64,000 nt of DNA, taken from contig JBOZIK010000001.1 in NCBI GenBank assembly GCA_051453625.1, positions 154,434,838 through 154,498,837 of the forward strand. The letters run 5' to 3'. Below the pieces are notes generated by a model, which worked only from the letters and a program-made list of their open reading frames with translations, had not been told where the DNA came from and searched no databases. Shown in pieces: positions 35,994 through 47,400 of the stretch. A program made the translations under genes and the position numbers. Position 1 is the stretch's first letter, and each line of letters starts with the position of its first letter. This DNA comes from Welwitschia mirabilis (taxonomy: Eukaryota; Gnetophyta; Gnetopsida; Welwitschiales).

Positions 35994-36035
35994 CTATCAT
36001 CTCTCCCATCATCTGGACGATGACCCAGATAATGG
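35994..36035. repeat. Palindromic motif before the PPT
   Basis: TATCATCTCTCCCATCATCTGG then ACGATGACC, matched at 43660-43700 in the other copy. Confidence 0.65.
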
Positions 36036-36209
36036 TATGGCTAGTTATTCAAGCAGGTGAAATGATTAATTTTCTAATTTTTCATAATTCAGTCTATATC
36101 TCTAAGATCCCTGAAAATTTTTTTGAGATAATTTTTAGTACTTTAATTGTTCTTATTGTTAAACAAGTTGGTTTGCAATCATGATTTACCACTTGGTTTT
36201 GTCAAGGAC

Positions 36210-36232
36210 TGACAAGGCTAAGTGGGATACTA
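36210..36232 (+). other. Polypurine tract remnant
   Basis: AAGGCTAAGTGGGATACTA immediately before the LTR start. The counterpart at 43798 and the minus-strand counterpart at 50304-50320 (AAGGCTAAGTAGGGGGC) show a purine-rich original. Confidence 0.6.
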
Positions 36233-37325
36233 TGTTGCACTACTAACTTACATGTATTTAATAGGGTATTTTGAGTAGTTTTTTAAGATATTAGATAGGT
36301 TTATGCTATATTTCCATGATAATGAAAAGTTGAAATGAAAGATACAAAAACACATAATCTCTATGACATTTTGTAGTATTTAGATTTGTTCACAATATTT
36401 TCTATTTTGAAGCAAACTTCTGTAAATATTAAGACTAATGCATTACATGAAAACTTATCAAAAGCCTATCATCCACCTCATTGTTTGGATGACTGTATGG
36501 ATGATAGAATAGTTAAGCTAATGAGTATGATGACTATAATCAATTTGGCAGATGACACGGATTGCTTATGAGGTATCATCATCTCCTGTATCGTTCAGAT
36601 GACCAATAGGATAACATTTGTTGTAACACTTGAATAAACATTCACCTAACTTTTTCATTTGTCTTTATATTTATGATGTGATTGTTAGGGTTATTCTAAT
36701 GCTTGTTTGTCTATTTTAAGCCTATTTATTAATAAGTATTGATTCTGCCTTTGACTTCATCTTGTGTTCACTTGCATTAAAATTTATCATGACAGGAGAT
36801 CATGGCCAGAGATCCATCCTTGGTAGTTGCAGAGAGATGCCTTCCTTGGTATTGGGTTGTGCTTCCTTCTTTGAGGTGCAGCTGCTTTATTATATGAATG
36901 TGGTTTGAGATTAATACAAAGAACTCTTTTTCATTTCCTATGCTTATTATTACTTATCCCTCATAGTTTATGTTTCCTTTGATTCCCTGAGAATTTCTTG
37001 AGTGATATAGGTTATGTGGGCAACCTTTGTCAAGGTTGAGCATTGTTATTTTAGATGCATTATTCCTTTTATTTTCTAGATTAACTTTGCATAAGTGTAT
37101 TGCATTATGATTTTATGCATTGCAATTTATTTTTGTTAGTAGAATTTATAAGCTTTTTTCCTCAAAATTAATTCTGTTTCTTTTAGCCTAGGCCTTTGAT
37201 GGATTACAACATTCAGGTCCACTTCCATCTATATTACTGTGTTGTGTTATGCAAGATATCTATTTTATTTGTACATGACAGGATCTTCTTGAGTGTCATA
37301 GTTTGCACAAATACATACTGCAACA
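36233..37325 (+). mobile_element. 3' LTR of the gag-deleted element
   Basis: 1,093 bp from TGTTGCACTACTAAC to CATACTGCAACA, the only plus-strand copy here that keeps a TG...CA pair at both ends. Palindromes at 36466-36508 and 36574-36618. The flank CTAGT (37326-37330) cannot be compared because the 5' LTR is truncated. Confidence 0.85.
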
Positions 37326-38100
37326 CTAGTGTATATGTCTTATTAGTTTAAGATTTTAAATTACATTGAGCATATACTAGTAAGCGTTTCTAGACTTAAT
37401 CTAATTGATTATGTTGTAATTAGATCATTAGAGTTACATTATCAGTGAGTGTTCATAGCACCGATGTAGTTAACTAAATTCAATTAAGTCATCAATGAGA
37501 CATGCATCTAGAGAAGAGATATATTATTTTTCTTTTGTTCATCTTCTCATATTAATTTTTAATGCACGTTTAGATGGGTCATTGCCTCATGATCCTAACT
37601 AAGACAAATCTTGTTTCTATCAAAAGCTTTAAACTTAAGGAATATATATGACAATATATTCCACCTTTTTAACCTAGTCTTGCCAAAATCATAAATCTTA
37701 ATAAAATTTATTGTTAACATTCAAACTCAAAATGAGTGTAACTCTTCCTTAAAACTTACACATATACTTAATTGAAACCATTACTTAAGTGATAACAAGA
37801 TTACTTATTATTGGTTTTTGTTTAAATGCCATTAACCTAGGTTTGTTAGTCTCAAAAATCCATAAGTACATGATTGGGGTGGATGATTTATAGGCTTAAC
37901 AAAATAAATTGAAAATGGATTTATGAATGGAAAGGTTTAAAGGGATGATTAAATGAGTAATATTATTGTGAAGTGTTTATGAGAAAATCATCCTTAGACA
38001 ATACTTGGATTTTTGTAGGATGATTTATTATAGAAGACTCAAAAGGATTATAATTATTAAGTTTAAAATTTAGAAAATGATATTCAAGTGGTGGCGTAGA
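37326..38100. other. Unassigned sequence between two gypsy parts
   Basis: No LTR ends, PBS or frames recognised. It may be the 3' part of the minus-strand gypsy fragment at 38.1-39.4 kb or sequence of the outer element. Confidence 0.45.
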
Positions 38101-38149
38101 ATGGGAAGTATTTTTCTCATGAAGAAAACATTCAAAGTCATAATTTTTA

Positions 38150-39429
38150 GTAACCTAATTAACCTCTTCAATAATGCCTAGTAATTTCATCTTATTGAAA
38201 ATATTTAAGTTTAAAGTCATGTTATCAAATGATATTGTTATTTGACTATTCCTACAATTAATAAAGGAATTGGATGTTGCAAGGAAAGGTGTTCCTAAAA
38301 TGATAGGCACTGAATTGTATTTTGTCATGTCTATTTCTAAAACTATAAAGTCTGTTGGAAATAACAATTATTGACTTGGACTATTACATCTTCAACTATT
38401 TTAATAGTAACTTCATAGATTTATTAGCCAACTAAAATTGGATTTTGATAATTTAAGGTAATTTAAGCCAATTTTCTTATACACATAATAGGATAGAATA
38501 TTAACACCTACATCCAAATCTAAGAAGGATCGCTTAATGTTCTTATCTCCAATTGTAATGACCATCGTTAGGAAACCTGGATCTTTATACTTAAGCAAAA
38601 AATGATTTTGGATGATTGCACTAATTTGTAGGGCTAAAAATACTTTATTCTTTACATTCATGCATCTTCAATGTGACATATCCTTAAGAAATTTTACATA
38701 TGAGAATACCCTTTTAATTACTTTTGAAAGAGGCATCTTGATTTTAATTTACTTAAAAATTTTTAAATCCTCTAATTATTGCTTTGTGATGCTATACATT
38801 TTAAGATGTTGGAAAAAAGGTAAAGGCTCTTCGTAGTTGAGTAAAGGTTTTTCTAAATCATTTATCTTTTTTTAATTCAAAGCTTGAAGGAAGGGTAAAG
38901 GTTCTTTGCAAGCAATTGTTTTTTTTCTTTTTCCTTCTTATCATCTTTAGATGGACTCTGAGTTATTCCTTGATTAATTTTAGTACTACTTCTCTAGGTG
39001 TCTTAATCCTTTTTATACAAACCTAGCTCCATTGGAATTTGGTTAAGTACTTATAGAGAATTTTCCTAGATCTTTTTAATTTAAGATAGAGGAAATCTGG
39101 GTTTAAATTTATTGGAGTTATCAGAGGATTTATTCAATGTTATCTAATGATGAGGAATGTTGCTTAAGGATTGATTCATGGTTACCATTAATTTGGACTT
39201 GAGTTTCCATGAATTTACTTACTTATTTCTTAAAGGGAGTGGATGAAGTTAGATTTTGGTAATTAGGTGGAAAGGAGGATGAGAGAAATGGATTTCCTAG
39301 TTGATTAATTGGATTATCTTATTTCTAAGAAAAATTGGGGTGATTCCTCTACCTAGGATTATATGTATTTAAATAAGGGTGGTTTTTCTAATTTTGCTAC
39401 TAGTGCCCTATCACATTAACTTACTTATT
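38150..39429 (-). pseudogene. Gag-protease junction of a different gypsy lineage
   Basis: Minus-strand frames give the gag-end pattern (IKIKMPLSKVIKR then VFSYVKFLKDM), NVKNKVFLALQISAIIQ, KYKDPGFLTMVITIGDK, then DLDVGVNILSYYVYKKIGL (protease; the usual DLGAS is DLDVG) and VPIILGTPFLATSNSFINCR with FDNMTLNLNIF (38155-38367). This is the plant gypsy gag-protease arrangement with KDPG and ILGRPFLAT blocks, clearly distinct from the protease of the other elements here. Direct neighbours give no LTR or PBS. It ends at the gap 39430-39529. Two stretches are open for 70-82 codons. Confidence 0.8.
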
Positions 39430-39529
39430 NNNNNNNNNNNNNNNNNNNNNNNNNNNNNNNNNNNNNNNNNNNNNNNNNNNNNNNNNNNNNNNNNNNNNNN
39501 NNNNNNNNNNNNNNNNNNNNNNNNNNNNN

Positions 39530-39735
39530 AATGATTAGATCCTTATCTTATAGAGAGAGTGCATCCTAATGGCTCTATTGAGATTTCTGACTTAGAGACT
39601 AAGGAGATTTAGAAAGTTAATTGACAATGGTTGAAACTATATGAAGGATCTTTCAATGCAACCATGAACATGGTAGAAGCACTTATTTTAGAAGTTCCCC
39701 TTGATAAGGAGGAATTCTAATCTATCATTGTCTGA
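39530..39735 (+). pseudogene. Integrase C-terminal tail of the outer element
   Basis: It starts at the gap and matches 32093-32300: GPYLI-like, RVHPNGSIEISDLETKEI, then WLKLYEGSFNATMNMVEALI and a stop. It has fewer stops than the copy at 32.1 kb. The rest of pol of this element is missing or hidden in the gap. Confidence 0.75.
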
Positions 39736-39739
39736 ATTC

Positions 39740-41880
39740 ATTTTTAGCTTGTTCCTTTGGTGGATGTTATGATGTCACTTGATTATCTTTTAAACTTGAC
39801 TCATGTATTGCTTTATGAAGTTGTTCATGATTAGTATTTGTACTTGGGCATTTTACAGTGGTAAGATTGGATTCGTTCAATTTTAAGACAGTATCATATC
39901 TATAGACTTTATTTTGAAGGAAGACGCCTTAGTTCTTATGGTTTTTTTCAATGGTAGAAGGTATTTGGTTATTTGGGAGTGTTTTTTTTGTCTTTCATCT
40001 CACTTATTCACCTTTATCTTTTTGAGTGTGTGATCATGTGGGAAGTTTTCTTTAAAAAAAGAAATGATGATCATGATCTATTGTATTTTGTGCTTGAAAA
40101 AAAATACATGATTACCATGATATTCTATCACACTAAGGTTAATTTTTTTGAGAGGATCCTTTAGCAGTGTTGATAGTTATGGTAACTCCACTAGGGGGTT
40201 AGTTGATCATGCTTCATGAGTCCTTACTTCTTTAATTATGGTTTCACTCCCCTGATCATGGAAAAAGTTATAAGAAACATTGAGGTTATGGGATTAGTGG
40301 TGTTCCTGGTGTCATCAGAGGCATCGCTCATTTCTTAGACTCTTAGTATTCCCATATGGTTATTTCACTTTTGAGGATTTGTGTGTGTTTGTGAGATGTG
40401 AATAGGTGTATTCATTTCTGAGTAGCTTTTTATCTTGTCATTTATTATTCTAAGAACTTGAGTTTTGGTATTGCCATAATCACTTCATTTTCAAGTAGAA
40501 CTTTATGAAGTTTATACATTTTGTTATGCATTTTTACTCTGGTGGCTTTATGATGTCTTTGTTGAGGGTTTGCTAGGTTATAATTTAGGATAGATAAGTA
40601 ATCTTCTCTTTTTTCCTTGTGTTCATTTTTGTTTTGCTTTTCTTTGGTTTTTTTTTTTTTAGCTTGTTATTTCAAAGTTTTTTTTTTCATTTTCTCATGT
40701 TTATATAGGACCTTATCATTCAGTAGTTTCCTTGTTGTTTTTTCATGCAATATTCGTTTCAATTAGCATTTGAATTTATCAGAACATATTTATGTTTCAT
40801 AGCTTTTCTAAGATTCCTTATACCTCTTGAAGTTCTGTGATTTATCTTATTGTACTTCATAATTCAATCACATTCATTTAGTTTTCATTATTAGGTTTCA
40901 GCCTAGTTAGTTTATTTTCTTTAGCCATAGTTTTCTTTTATTTTGAGTTTTTATACTTCATCCTAATTTTCATGATTTTCTTTCTCATTTCCTATTTTTT
41001 CTAATCCTTTTGATAACATTTAATACTTTGATGATTGTATCTAAGCCTAACTTTATTAGCTAACATCTTTAAAACTTTTCATGATCTTATCATCCATGTA
41101 GTCATCTAGACGACACCAAGCAAAGGACAGTCTGATTTTTTCTGATAGTTATCCTAGGGCTGTCATTTTGATGACGCAACTAGACAACAGTCTAATAAAA
41201 CCATGGCCTAAACCCTTTTTCCTTGTTTTTCTTTATTTTCTCATCACTTTCATGTATTCCTTCGAAAGACGATAACCCCTCTAGACCTTTCCAGCACATG
41301 GATCTCATCTTGCTCAATTTTACATCTAGATTTTAGAGTTTTTATTAAATTTGTAAAAATGAGTTATGTTGTTCTCTCCCTCTTATTTTCTTATTTTTTT
41401 CCTATTTTTTAGTCTTTCAATGCATAGTTTTCATATATGTTTATCAATTTTTCATGTTCTTCGGTTTGGAAATTACAAATTTGATTTTCACCATGTATTT
41501 TAAAAATTATGATTAGTTGTACATGTTATGAAAAAATTTTAACTTTCCATCTTTTACACTTAATTTCTCACAAATTATAAGTCAAAATGTAGTGATATTT
41601 TAGGGAAAATTTGTTAGTTTGATGTGTTTTATGCTTCTACTAAATTAGATTTTTCATTTGAGCACTTTGAATTTTTACCGTATGAGGGGCCCACTAAAAA
41701 CTACTTTTTCACTTTTCACATGTTTCACATTTTTCTTCTCATGACTAGGTAATATGAGACATATTAACACTTTTAGGGGACAGGATGTATTTTCATCATT
41801 TTTCTTAGTTTTTATCAATTTTTGGGGGTTATTATTACACATCCATGCGATGTATTTAACATGTCTATCTGATCTTGCAT
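39740..41880 (+). other. Post-integrase non-coding region of the outer element
   Basis: Collinear with 32310-34425, including the conserved block (40080-40330) and palindromes at 41085-41130 and 41148-41190. No lasting frame. Confidence 0.7.
40080..40330 (+). repeat. Conserved 3' non-coding block, copy 3 of 4
   Basis: Same-strand counterpart of 32640-32880, with GTGTCATCAGAGGCATCGCT near the end. Confidence 0.7.
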
Positions 41881-43390
41881 GATGTTTTTTTTATATTTTT
41901 GATCGAGTAGCCCTCTACACATAGATCTAGATAAGCTAAGGCTAAGGCTAAGGCTATAAAGGAGGAGGCAAGCCCTTTAGTACTATCAGAGGTTGAGCAT
42001 GTGGAGTCAGTACATCCTCTACCTCGACACAGGCGTTCTTTGATGATTCAGATAGCTACTATCCATGTCGAGTGTTACTTTAGAGATTTCATGAGCTAGA
42101 TACAGCTAAAGGCTGATTAGAAGCTCATGGATCTCTAGCTCCAATGGATTACAGATATGCATGGGTCATATTATGTATCAGAGACAAGAGTTCTATGACA
42201 TCATGCATATAGAGCGTCGACTAGATTCTCTTAATTAGCTAGTTGATATGATCGTAGCTTACATTTGAGACCACGAGATTACTATACTCCCATCCCATAT
42301 TACAATAGCTATAGATCTTGGTCAGTTTGGTATTCTTCACATTTATTCGATCAAAAAGACCAAGAAGCATTATGCATATGATGCTCTGTTAGATATTCTA
42401 ACAGATCTGATGATAAATAGGTGGGGAGTTATTATCACACAATTGATCCCTACATATAGAGTATGTCATAGACGACTAATCCACAATATCAATTCATCAT
42501 TTCATGATAGTTATGCTATGATGCACATCTATAGATACTGGCAGTTTTCAGGCAAGAGAGCAGATAGATTTACTAACCTTTATTTAGAAGAGACTCAGGT
42601 CGATGATTAAAGCATGATAGTTGTATACTCTGGGTTATCCATACCTCCTGTCAGCTCTATTCAGATGATTTGGGATATCAGATCCCATGGGCGATTAGTG
42701 CCTATCTCATATCCAGAATTCCACTCACTATTTGCAGGACATGGATACATAGGTATTAATAGCATCAGAGTGATCTTAGGTACAAAGACTTATGGTTGGT
42801 ATTATACTTAAGCAGATATAGGTCCTCCTAGCAGATACCACCAAGACCATTAGAGGTTTTATGAACTGTAGTACCCAAACATTAGACTAGAGGATCTAGG
42901 CTCAAGATTAAGGACTCAGACATTGGACTAGAGGATNNNNNNNNNNNNNNNNNNNNNNNNNNNNNNNNNNNNNNNNNNNNNNNNNNNNNNNNNNNNNNNN
43001 NNNNNNNNNNNNNNNNNNNNNNNNNNNNNNNNNNNNGAACTGTAGTACCCAAACATTAGACTAGAGGATCTAGGCTCTAGATTAAGGACTCAGACATTGG
43101 ACTAGAGGATCCTATTAGTTAAGAGAAGGTTTAGCACTCTGAAGACCATATTATTGACGTGTACTAATGCATTATCTCCATTTGCAGAGTGTTATGGTAG
43201 ACATCCCTAAGGTTGTTTGTGTCTAAAGTGATGATACGGTCCATTCCATTTCAACATCGTTGAACCTTTGTTTCCCTACTGATTATGAGCATCCTCCCTT
43301 TTATTCCCCTATACCTGAGCTAGTTGCCCCGATAAAGTGCATCATGCGATGATAAGAGGAGTAATTTTACCATACTTTGTATCTCCCCTT
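41880..43390 (+). pseudogene. Env-like extra ORF of the outer element
   Basis: Matches 34430-35720. A 66-codon open part (42410-42610) has WGVIITQLIPTYRV, RRLIHNI and DSYAMMHIY, aligning with the other copy and supporting real coding in this frame. A gap (42937-43036) lies in the coiled-coil part and is flanked by a nearly identical 74-bp repeat. Function unknown; named for its position only. Confidence 0.55.
42863..43110. repeat. Near-identical 74-bp repeat on both sides of a gap
   Basis: The text from GAACTGTAGTACCCAAACAT to CATTGGACTAGAGGAT stands at about 42863-42936 and again at 43037-43110 with about two differences. Probably overlapping contig ends that were not merged. Within it, AGACTAGAGGATCTAGGCTC shows a shorter internal repeat. 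Confidence 0.7.
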
Positions 43391-43412
43391 CTATGTGTAC
43401 TAAGACTCACTG

Positions 43413-43438
43413 TTATATATATATATATATATATATAC
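43413..43438. repeat. TA microsatellite
   Basis: A run of TATATA... at the end of the env-like region. Confidence 0.95.
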
Positions 43439-43659
43439 ATCATTTTTAACTTTAGCATGGTATATTTTTTATCTAATTTTTATGATTATCTTTCTTTTTC
43501 ACGTGTTATGATGAGGACTGATTTTATTTGAATGATTTTATTTTTAATCGTTACTATGTATTTTAGTGGGGACTTTTAATTAGAAATGCATTAATTGATT
43601 ATTTATCTAATAAAAAATTTTGTTACAGGTTTCTATTTTTCAAGACCATTTTTTGAGCC

Positions 43660-43700
43660 TGCCCTCCCTTCCATCATCTAGATGATGACCTGAACAATGG
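43660..43700. repeat. Palindromic motif before the PPT of the outer element
   Basis: CCATCATCTAGATGATGACC core, matched at 35994-36035. Confidence 0.65.
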
Positions 43701-43797
43701 TATGGCTGATTTTCAAATTAATAACTTAGCTGTCTTTAATGTTAAACAAGTTGGCTCGTAATCATAGTTTACTGCCTAGTTTTTTCAAGGACTGATA

Positions 43798-43818
43798 AGG
43801 CTAAGTATGGGGCATTTG
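43798..43818 (+). other. Polypurine tract of the outer element
   Basis: AAGGCTAAGTATGGGGCATT just before the LTR start at 43819; the G-run is better kept than at 36215. Confidence 0.65.
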
Positions 43819-44907
43819 TGTTGCCAACTTGCATATATCTGATAGGGTATTTTATGTAGTTTTGCAAGGTATTAGATAGGTTTATGCTCGATTTTTGTGA
43901 TAATGAAGAGGTAAGATGAAAAGTACAAAAACATGTAATCTCCATAAGATTTTATAGCATTTAAATTAGTTCATAATACTTTATATTTTTTAGACAAACT
44001 TTTTACAAATATTGAGACTGATGCATTAATTGTAAAAGCGTATCATTCACCTCATTGTTTGGATGACTTTACAGATGATAGAATAGTTAAAACTAATGAA
44101 GATGCTAAATGTGATCAATTCGATGGATGACATGGATTGTTTATAAGGTGCCATCGTCCTTGTATCATTCGGATAACCAGTAGGATGACATTTGTTATAA
44201 TATCCTACTGAACATTCACCTAACTTTTATCATTTATCTATATGTCTCTTGCATGACCGTTAGGGTTGTGCCTATGCCTATTTATCTGTTTTGTTATTTA
44301 TGTATTTGTTATCAATAAGTATCGATTCCACCTCGATTGCATCTTATCTTTGCTTATCAGAAATTCTTGTGATACGAGATCAAAAGACTGAAGATCCATC
44401 CTTTATAGTTGTAAAGAGATGTTTTCTTTGTTCTTGGGCTCTGCTTACTCCATTGAGGTATGTCTACTTTGTGACATGGATGTGGTTCAACTTTTAATAT
44501 AAAGATTCTTTTTCATTTCCTATGCTTATTATTGCTTATCCCTCATAATTTATGTTGCTTCCGATTCAATGATAGTTTCTTGAGTGATATAGATTATGAG
44601 GACAACCTTTGTCAAAGTTAAGCATTATTAGTTTAGATGTATTATTACTTTTTCTTTCTAGATTAACTTTGCATAGGTGTGTTGCATTGTACTTTTCTAC
44701 ATTACAATTTATTTCTGTTGCTAGAATACATAAGTGTTTTATACTAAAATAAATTCTCTTTATTTTATCCTAGACCTTCAACGGATTACGACATTCGAGT
44801 CAACTCCCATCCATATTAATGTGTTATGTTGTGCAAGATATCTCTTTTATTTGTAAATAATAAGATCTTCTTGAGTATAATCGTTTGCATAAATATGCAC
44901 TACAATA
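43819..44907 (+). mobile_element. 3' LTR of the outer Athila-like element
   Basis: 1,089 bp from TGTTGCCAACTTGC to GCACTACAATA. It pairs with 22512-23553 through the target duplication. Palindromes at 44041-44080 and 44150-44190. The R/U5 text GATCTTCTTGAGTATAATCG is kept. Confidence 0.85.
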
Positions 44908-44912
44908 GTGAT
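44908..44912. other. Right 5-bp target-site duplication of the gypsy nest
   Basis: GTGAT, paired with GCAAT at 22507-22511. Confidence 0.75.
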
Positions 44913-45420
44913 GCCATTGTGTTGAGGTGTCCTACTGCATGTCTTCAAATGATGAATTCCTTTAGAAGTAAGAAAGTACTTAAACTTAGCAGATGTATAT
45001 TTGCCATTATTATTTAAGTGAAAACTCTTAATCTAACACTTAGCTTCCTTTTCTACTTTTATTTTAAATTTCTTGAAAATGTTCAAAGTCTAAGATTTGG
45101 ACTTGATGAAATATACCCAAGTCATTTTGAAATAGTTATCAATAAAGATATAAAATAACAAAATTCGTGGAGAGTAGAAACTAGCATAGGTACACATAGA
45201 TCACTATGAATAAGCAAAAGCTTTTAATTGGTAGGCCACATACTTGGTGTAAATTATTCTCTAGTTGATATACCCATTATACATACTTCACACTAAGGAA
45301 AATCCCATGGAATGAATAAAAGAAGCCAATGGACATTCTCAAACATCACATTCATCATGTAAGAATTTGGATGTCCTAGTTGAGCATGTTACAATAGCAA
45401 GGGAGAGATCTTGTTTTTGG
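44913..45420 (-). pseudogene. Copia integrase core and pre-integrase domain
   Basis: Minus strand: QLGHPNS preceded by His (45361-45405), the LWH-x-RLGHP signature of the gag_pre-integrase domain with its Trp codon turned into a stop, then FKKFKIKVEKEAKC, KSFHLNNNGKYTSAKF (the catalytic LRSDNGGEY block with Asp replaced by Asn) and RTPQHNGI, at which point the reading ends at 44913. The next residues of the domain (IAE...) are found at 22.5 kb, 22.4 kb away, across the gypsy nest. Confidence 0.85.
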
Positions 45421-45607
45421 AAAATATGCAAGTAATCTCTTTTAATTTGATAGGAACTTAAAGACAAATAATATTTACATCTATGTTACTATTCATAACC
45501 ATTTATTAACTATAATAAAAAATGTTCACTGAGTTTTTCATCATAGAGATTGAGTGATCTTCATGTACCAGAGTGAAAAGTGATAGAAGATGCGACCTTA
45601 AAGAAGG

Positions 45608-46144
45608 NNNNNNNNNNNNNNNNNNNNNNNNNNNNNNNNNNNNNNNNNNNNNNNNNNNNNNNNNNNNNNNNNNNNNNNNNNNNNNNNNNNNNNNNNNNNN
45701 NNNNNNNNNNNNNNNNNNNNNNNNNNNNNNNNNNNNNNNNNNNNNNNNNNNNNNNNNNNNNNNNNNNNNNNNNNNNNNNNNNNNNNNNNNNNNNNNNNNN
45801 NNNNNNNNNNNNNNNNNNNNNNNNNNNNNNNNNNNNNNNNNNNNNNNNNNNNNNNNNNNNNNNNNNNNNNNNNNNNNNNNNNNNNNNNNNNNNNNNNNNN
45901 NNNNNNNNNNNNNNNNNNNNNNNNNNNNNNNNNNNNNNNNNNNNNNNNNNNNNNNNNNNNNNNNNNNNNNNNNNNNNNNNNNNNNNNNNNNNNNNNNNNN
46001 NNNNNNNNNNNNNNNNNNNNNNNNNNNNNNNNNNNNNNNNNNNNNNNNNNNNNNNNNNNNNNNNNNNNNNNNNNNNNNNNNNNNNNNNNNNNNNNNNNNN
46101 NNNNNNNNNNNNNNNNNNNNNNNNNNNNNNNNNNNNNNNNNNNN
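45608..46144. other. Assembly gap (537 N) in copia
   Basis: Falls between protease and the pre-integrase domain. Confidence 0.9.
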
Positions 46145-46229
46145 AAGGCATATATAAAATATTAGAAAGTGCTTATGGAGAGAGTGATGTAAAGTTAAGG
46201 TTAATCAAACCATAGTCTTTTACTAGAAT

Positions 46230-46440
46230 TAGAGCTCTGTTCACCAAATAAACCTAACTTAGTACTTCGATGAAGTCATAAAAATAATCACATTGATAAG
46301 TTATATGATGCATAGCACCTGTGCCAAGAATCCATGTCTTCTCACTAGGTATGTATTCACTCATACCCATAAAGTCAGAGTTGTCAAAAATTTTATTTGA
46401 CTCAAAATTTTCATCATCAAAGGATTCAAATTCTTTAGTA
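46230..46440 (-). pseudogene. Copia protease remnant
   Basis: EKTWILGTGAMHHNLSM at 46310-46345 on the minus strand is the copia WILDSGASHH signature. The catalytic Asp is Gly (GAC to GGC), and His-His is kept. It lies in the expected place between gag and integrase. Confidence 0.7.
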
Positions 46441-46559
46441 ATTACATTAGCCTTAGGTATGATTTAATCTTATTCTAAGGTATCTGATAGAATTCTGTGG
46501 TACGATCTTGTCTTCTACATCATAAAACACTGATACTTGTTTTTCTTTGAAGTGGCAGT

Positions 46560-47400
46560 ATGCTAAACTAGCTTTTTATTTAACTGAGTTTGATTAGGCT
46601 TCTTACTTAGCTATTTTTGTGAACCCTTATCCTTTTCATGATGTGATGTCTTTAGTTGATGAGAGTTACTAGAAGATTACTTATGTTAATGAGGAGGTCC
46701 ACGAGAATGTGAAACTTTAAATATTGCATTAGAAGATGAGGAGCCTATGAGGTTGAATTATGCTTCTACAGTAATAAGATCTTTACTATGATTATCAAAG
46801 TTCACATTAGGTAGTTGTTTACTTTCATAAAAAGATAGAATATAGCTACAAAGGGATGGATCCTCCAAACAGTAATGAACCAAGTTGACATAATGAATGC
46901 AAATTTTGTTCATTGGATCTATCTCAACAACCTTTGCTTTAATATCTATCACTGAGCTATGAGCTAATGATTTTTCCCCTTTTATAATGAAAGTTTTTCA
47001 TGCTCATGATGAGATTAATTAGTTCTACATCATTCTTTGCATGGAATATATCACGTAAAATACAATAGTTGGTAATAACTAAACTTACTTCTATAAACCA
47101 ACTTCTTATGTGAAGTGGCCACTGATTTTTGTATTATCTCTATGAGCTTGTTATCAATGGCTTGCTATGCATCTTCTTCATCTATATTCTAAAGAGAAAT
47201 GTGTGCTTCTTCAAAAAAAAATATTTATCAAATCCATAAGTGTGCGTTATAAATATGAATTCTTTGTTCTAATCCTTCCAACTCTAATCATCATGTAAGA
47301 TCACCCTAAGATTAGCCATTATTCCACTAGTCAATAGGGGTGTGAAGCTATTTAACAAAATCTAGAATCTACCTTTTGATAAAGTAGCCATGATGAATGC
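46560..47400 (-). pseudogene. Copia gag remnant
   Basis: From about 47.39 kb on the minus strand, MATLSKGRF and MANLRVILHDD precede SWKD, which resembles the W-x-x-W/D gag N-terminus. A 64-codon open part at 46758-46952 (CIHYVNLVHYC ... KDLITVEA) sits where the UBN2-type gag core has its D-x-I-T-x-E end, and a degraded knuckle (AYCHFKEK near 46.55 kb) follows. The call rests on position and weak motifs. Stops are frequent. Confidence 0.5.

Larger units (their letters stand above)
27090..37325 (+). mobile_element. Athila-like Ty3/gypsy element, gag deleted
   Basis: The parts are in order: 5' LTR 27090-27889, PBS 27893, protease 28165, RT 29040, RNase H 30496, integrase 30975, conserved non-coding block 32640, env-like region 34430, PPT, and 3' LTR 36233-37325. 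Only about 250 bp separate the PBS from the protease, so leader and gag are deleted. Athila membership is inferred from the FMDDF motif, the tRNA-Asp-like PBS and about 4 kb between integrase and 3' LTR. All reading frames are broken. Confidence 0.8.
22512..44907 (+). mobile_element. Nested Athila-like gypsy block inserted in the copia integrase
   Basis: A plus-strand element with 5' LTR 22512-23553 and 3' LTR 43819-44907 and matching decayed target duplications. Its own surviving parts are the LTRs, a PBS, and the tail after the integrase core (39530-43818). The middle is occupied by later insertions: a minus-strand gag/LTR piece (23.8-27.1 kb), a second plus-strand element (27.1-37.3 kb) and a minus-strand gag-protease fragment (38.1-39.4 kb). 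Alternatively, some of these may have come in by recombination rather than separate insertions. Confidence 0.75.
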
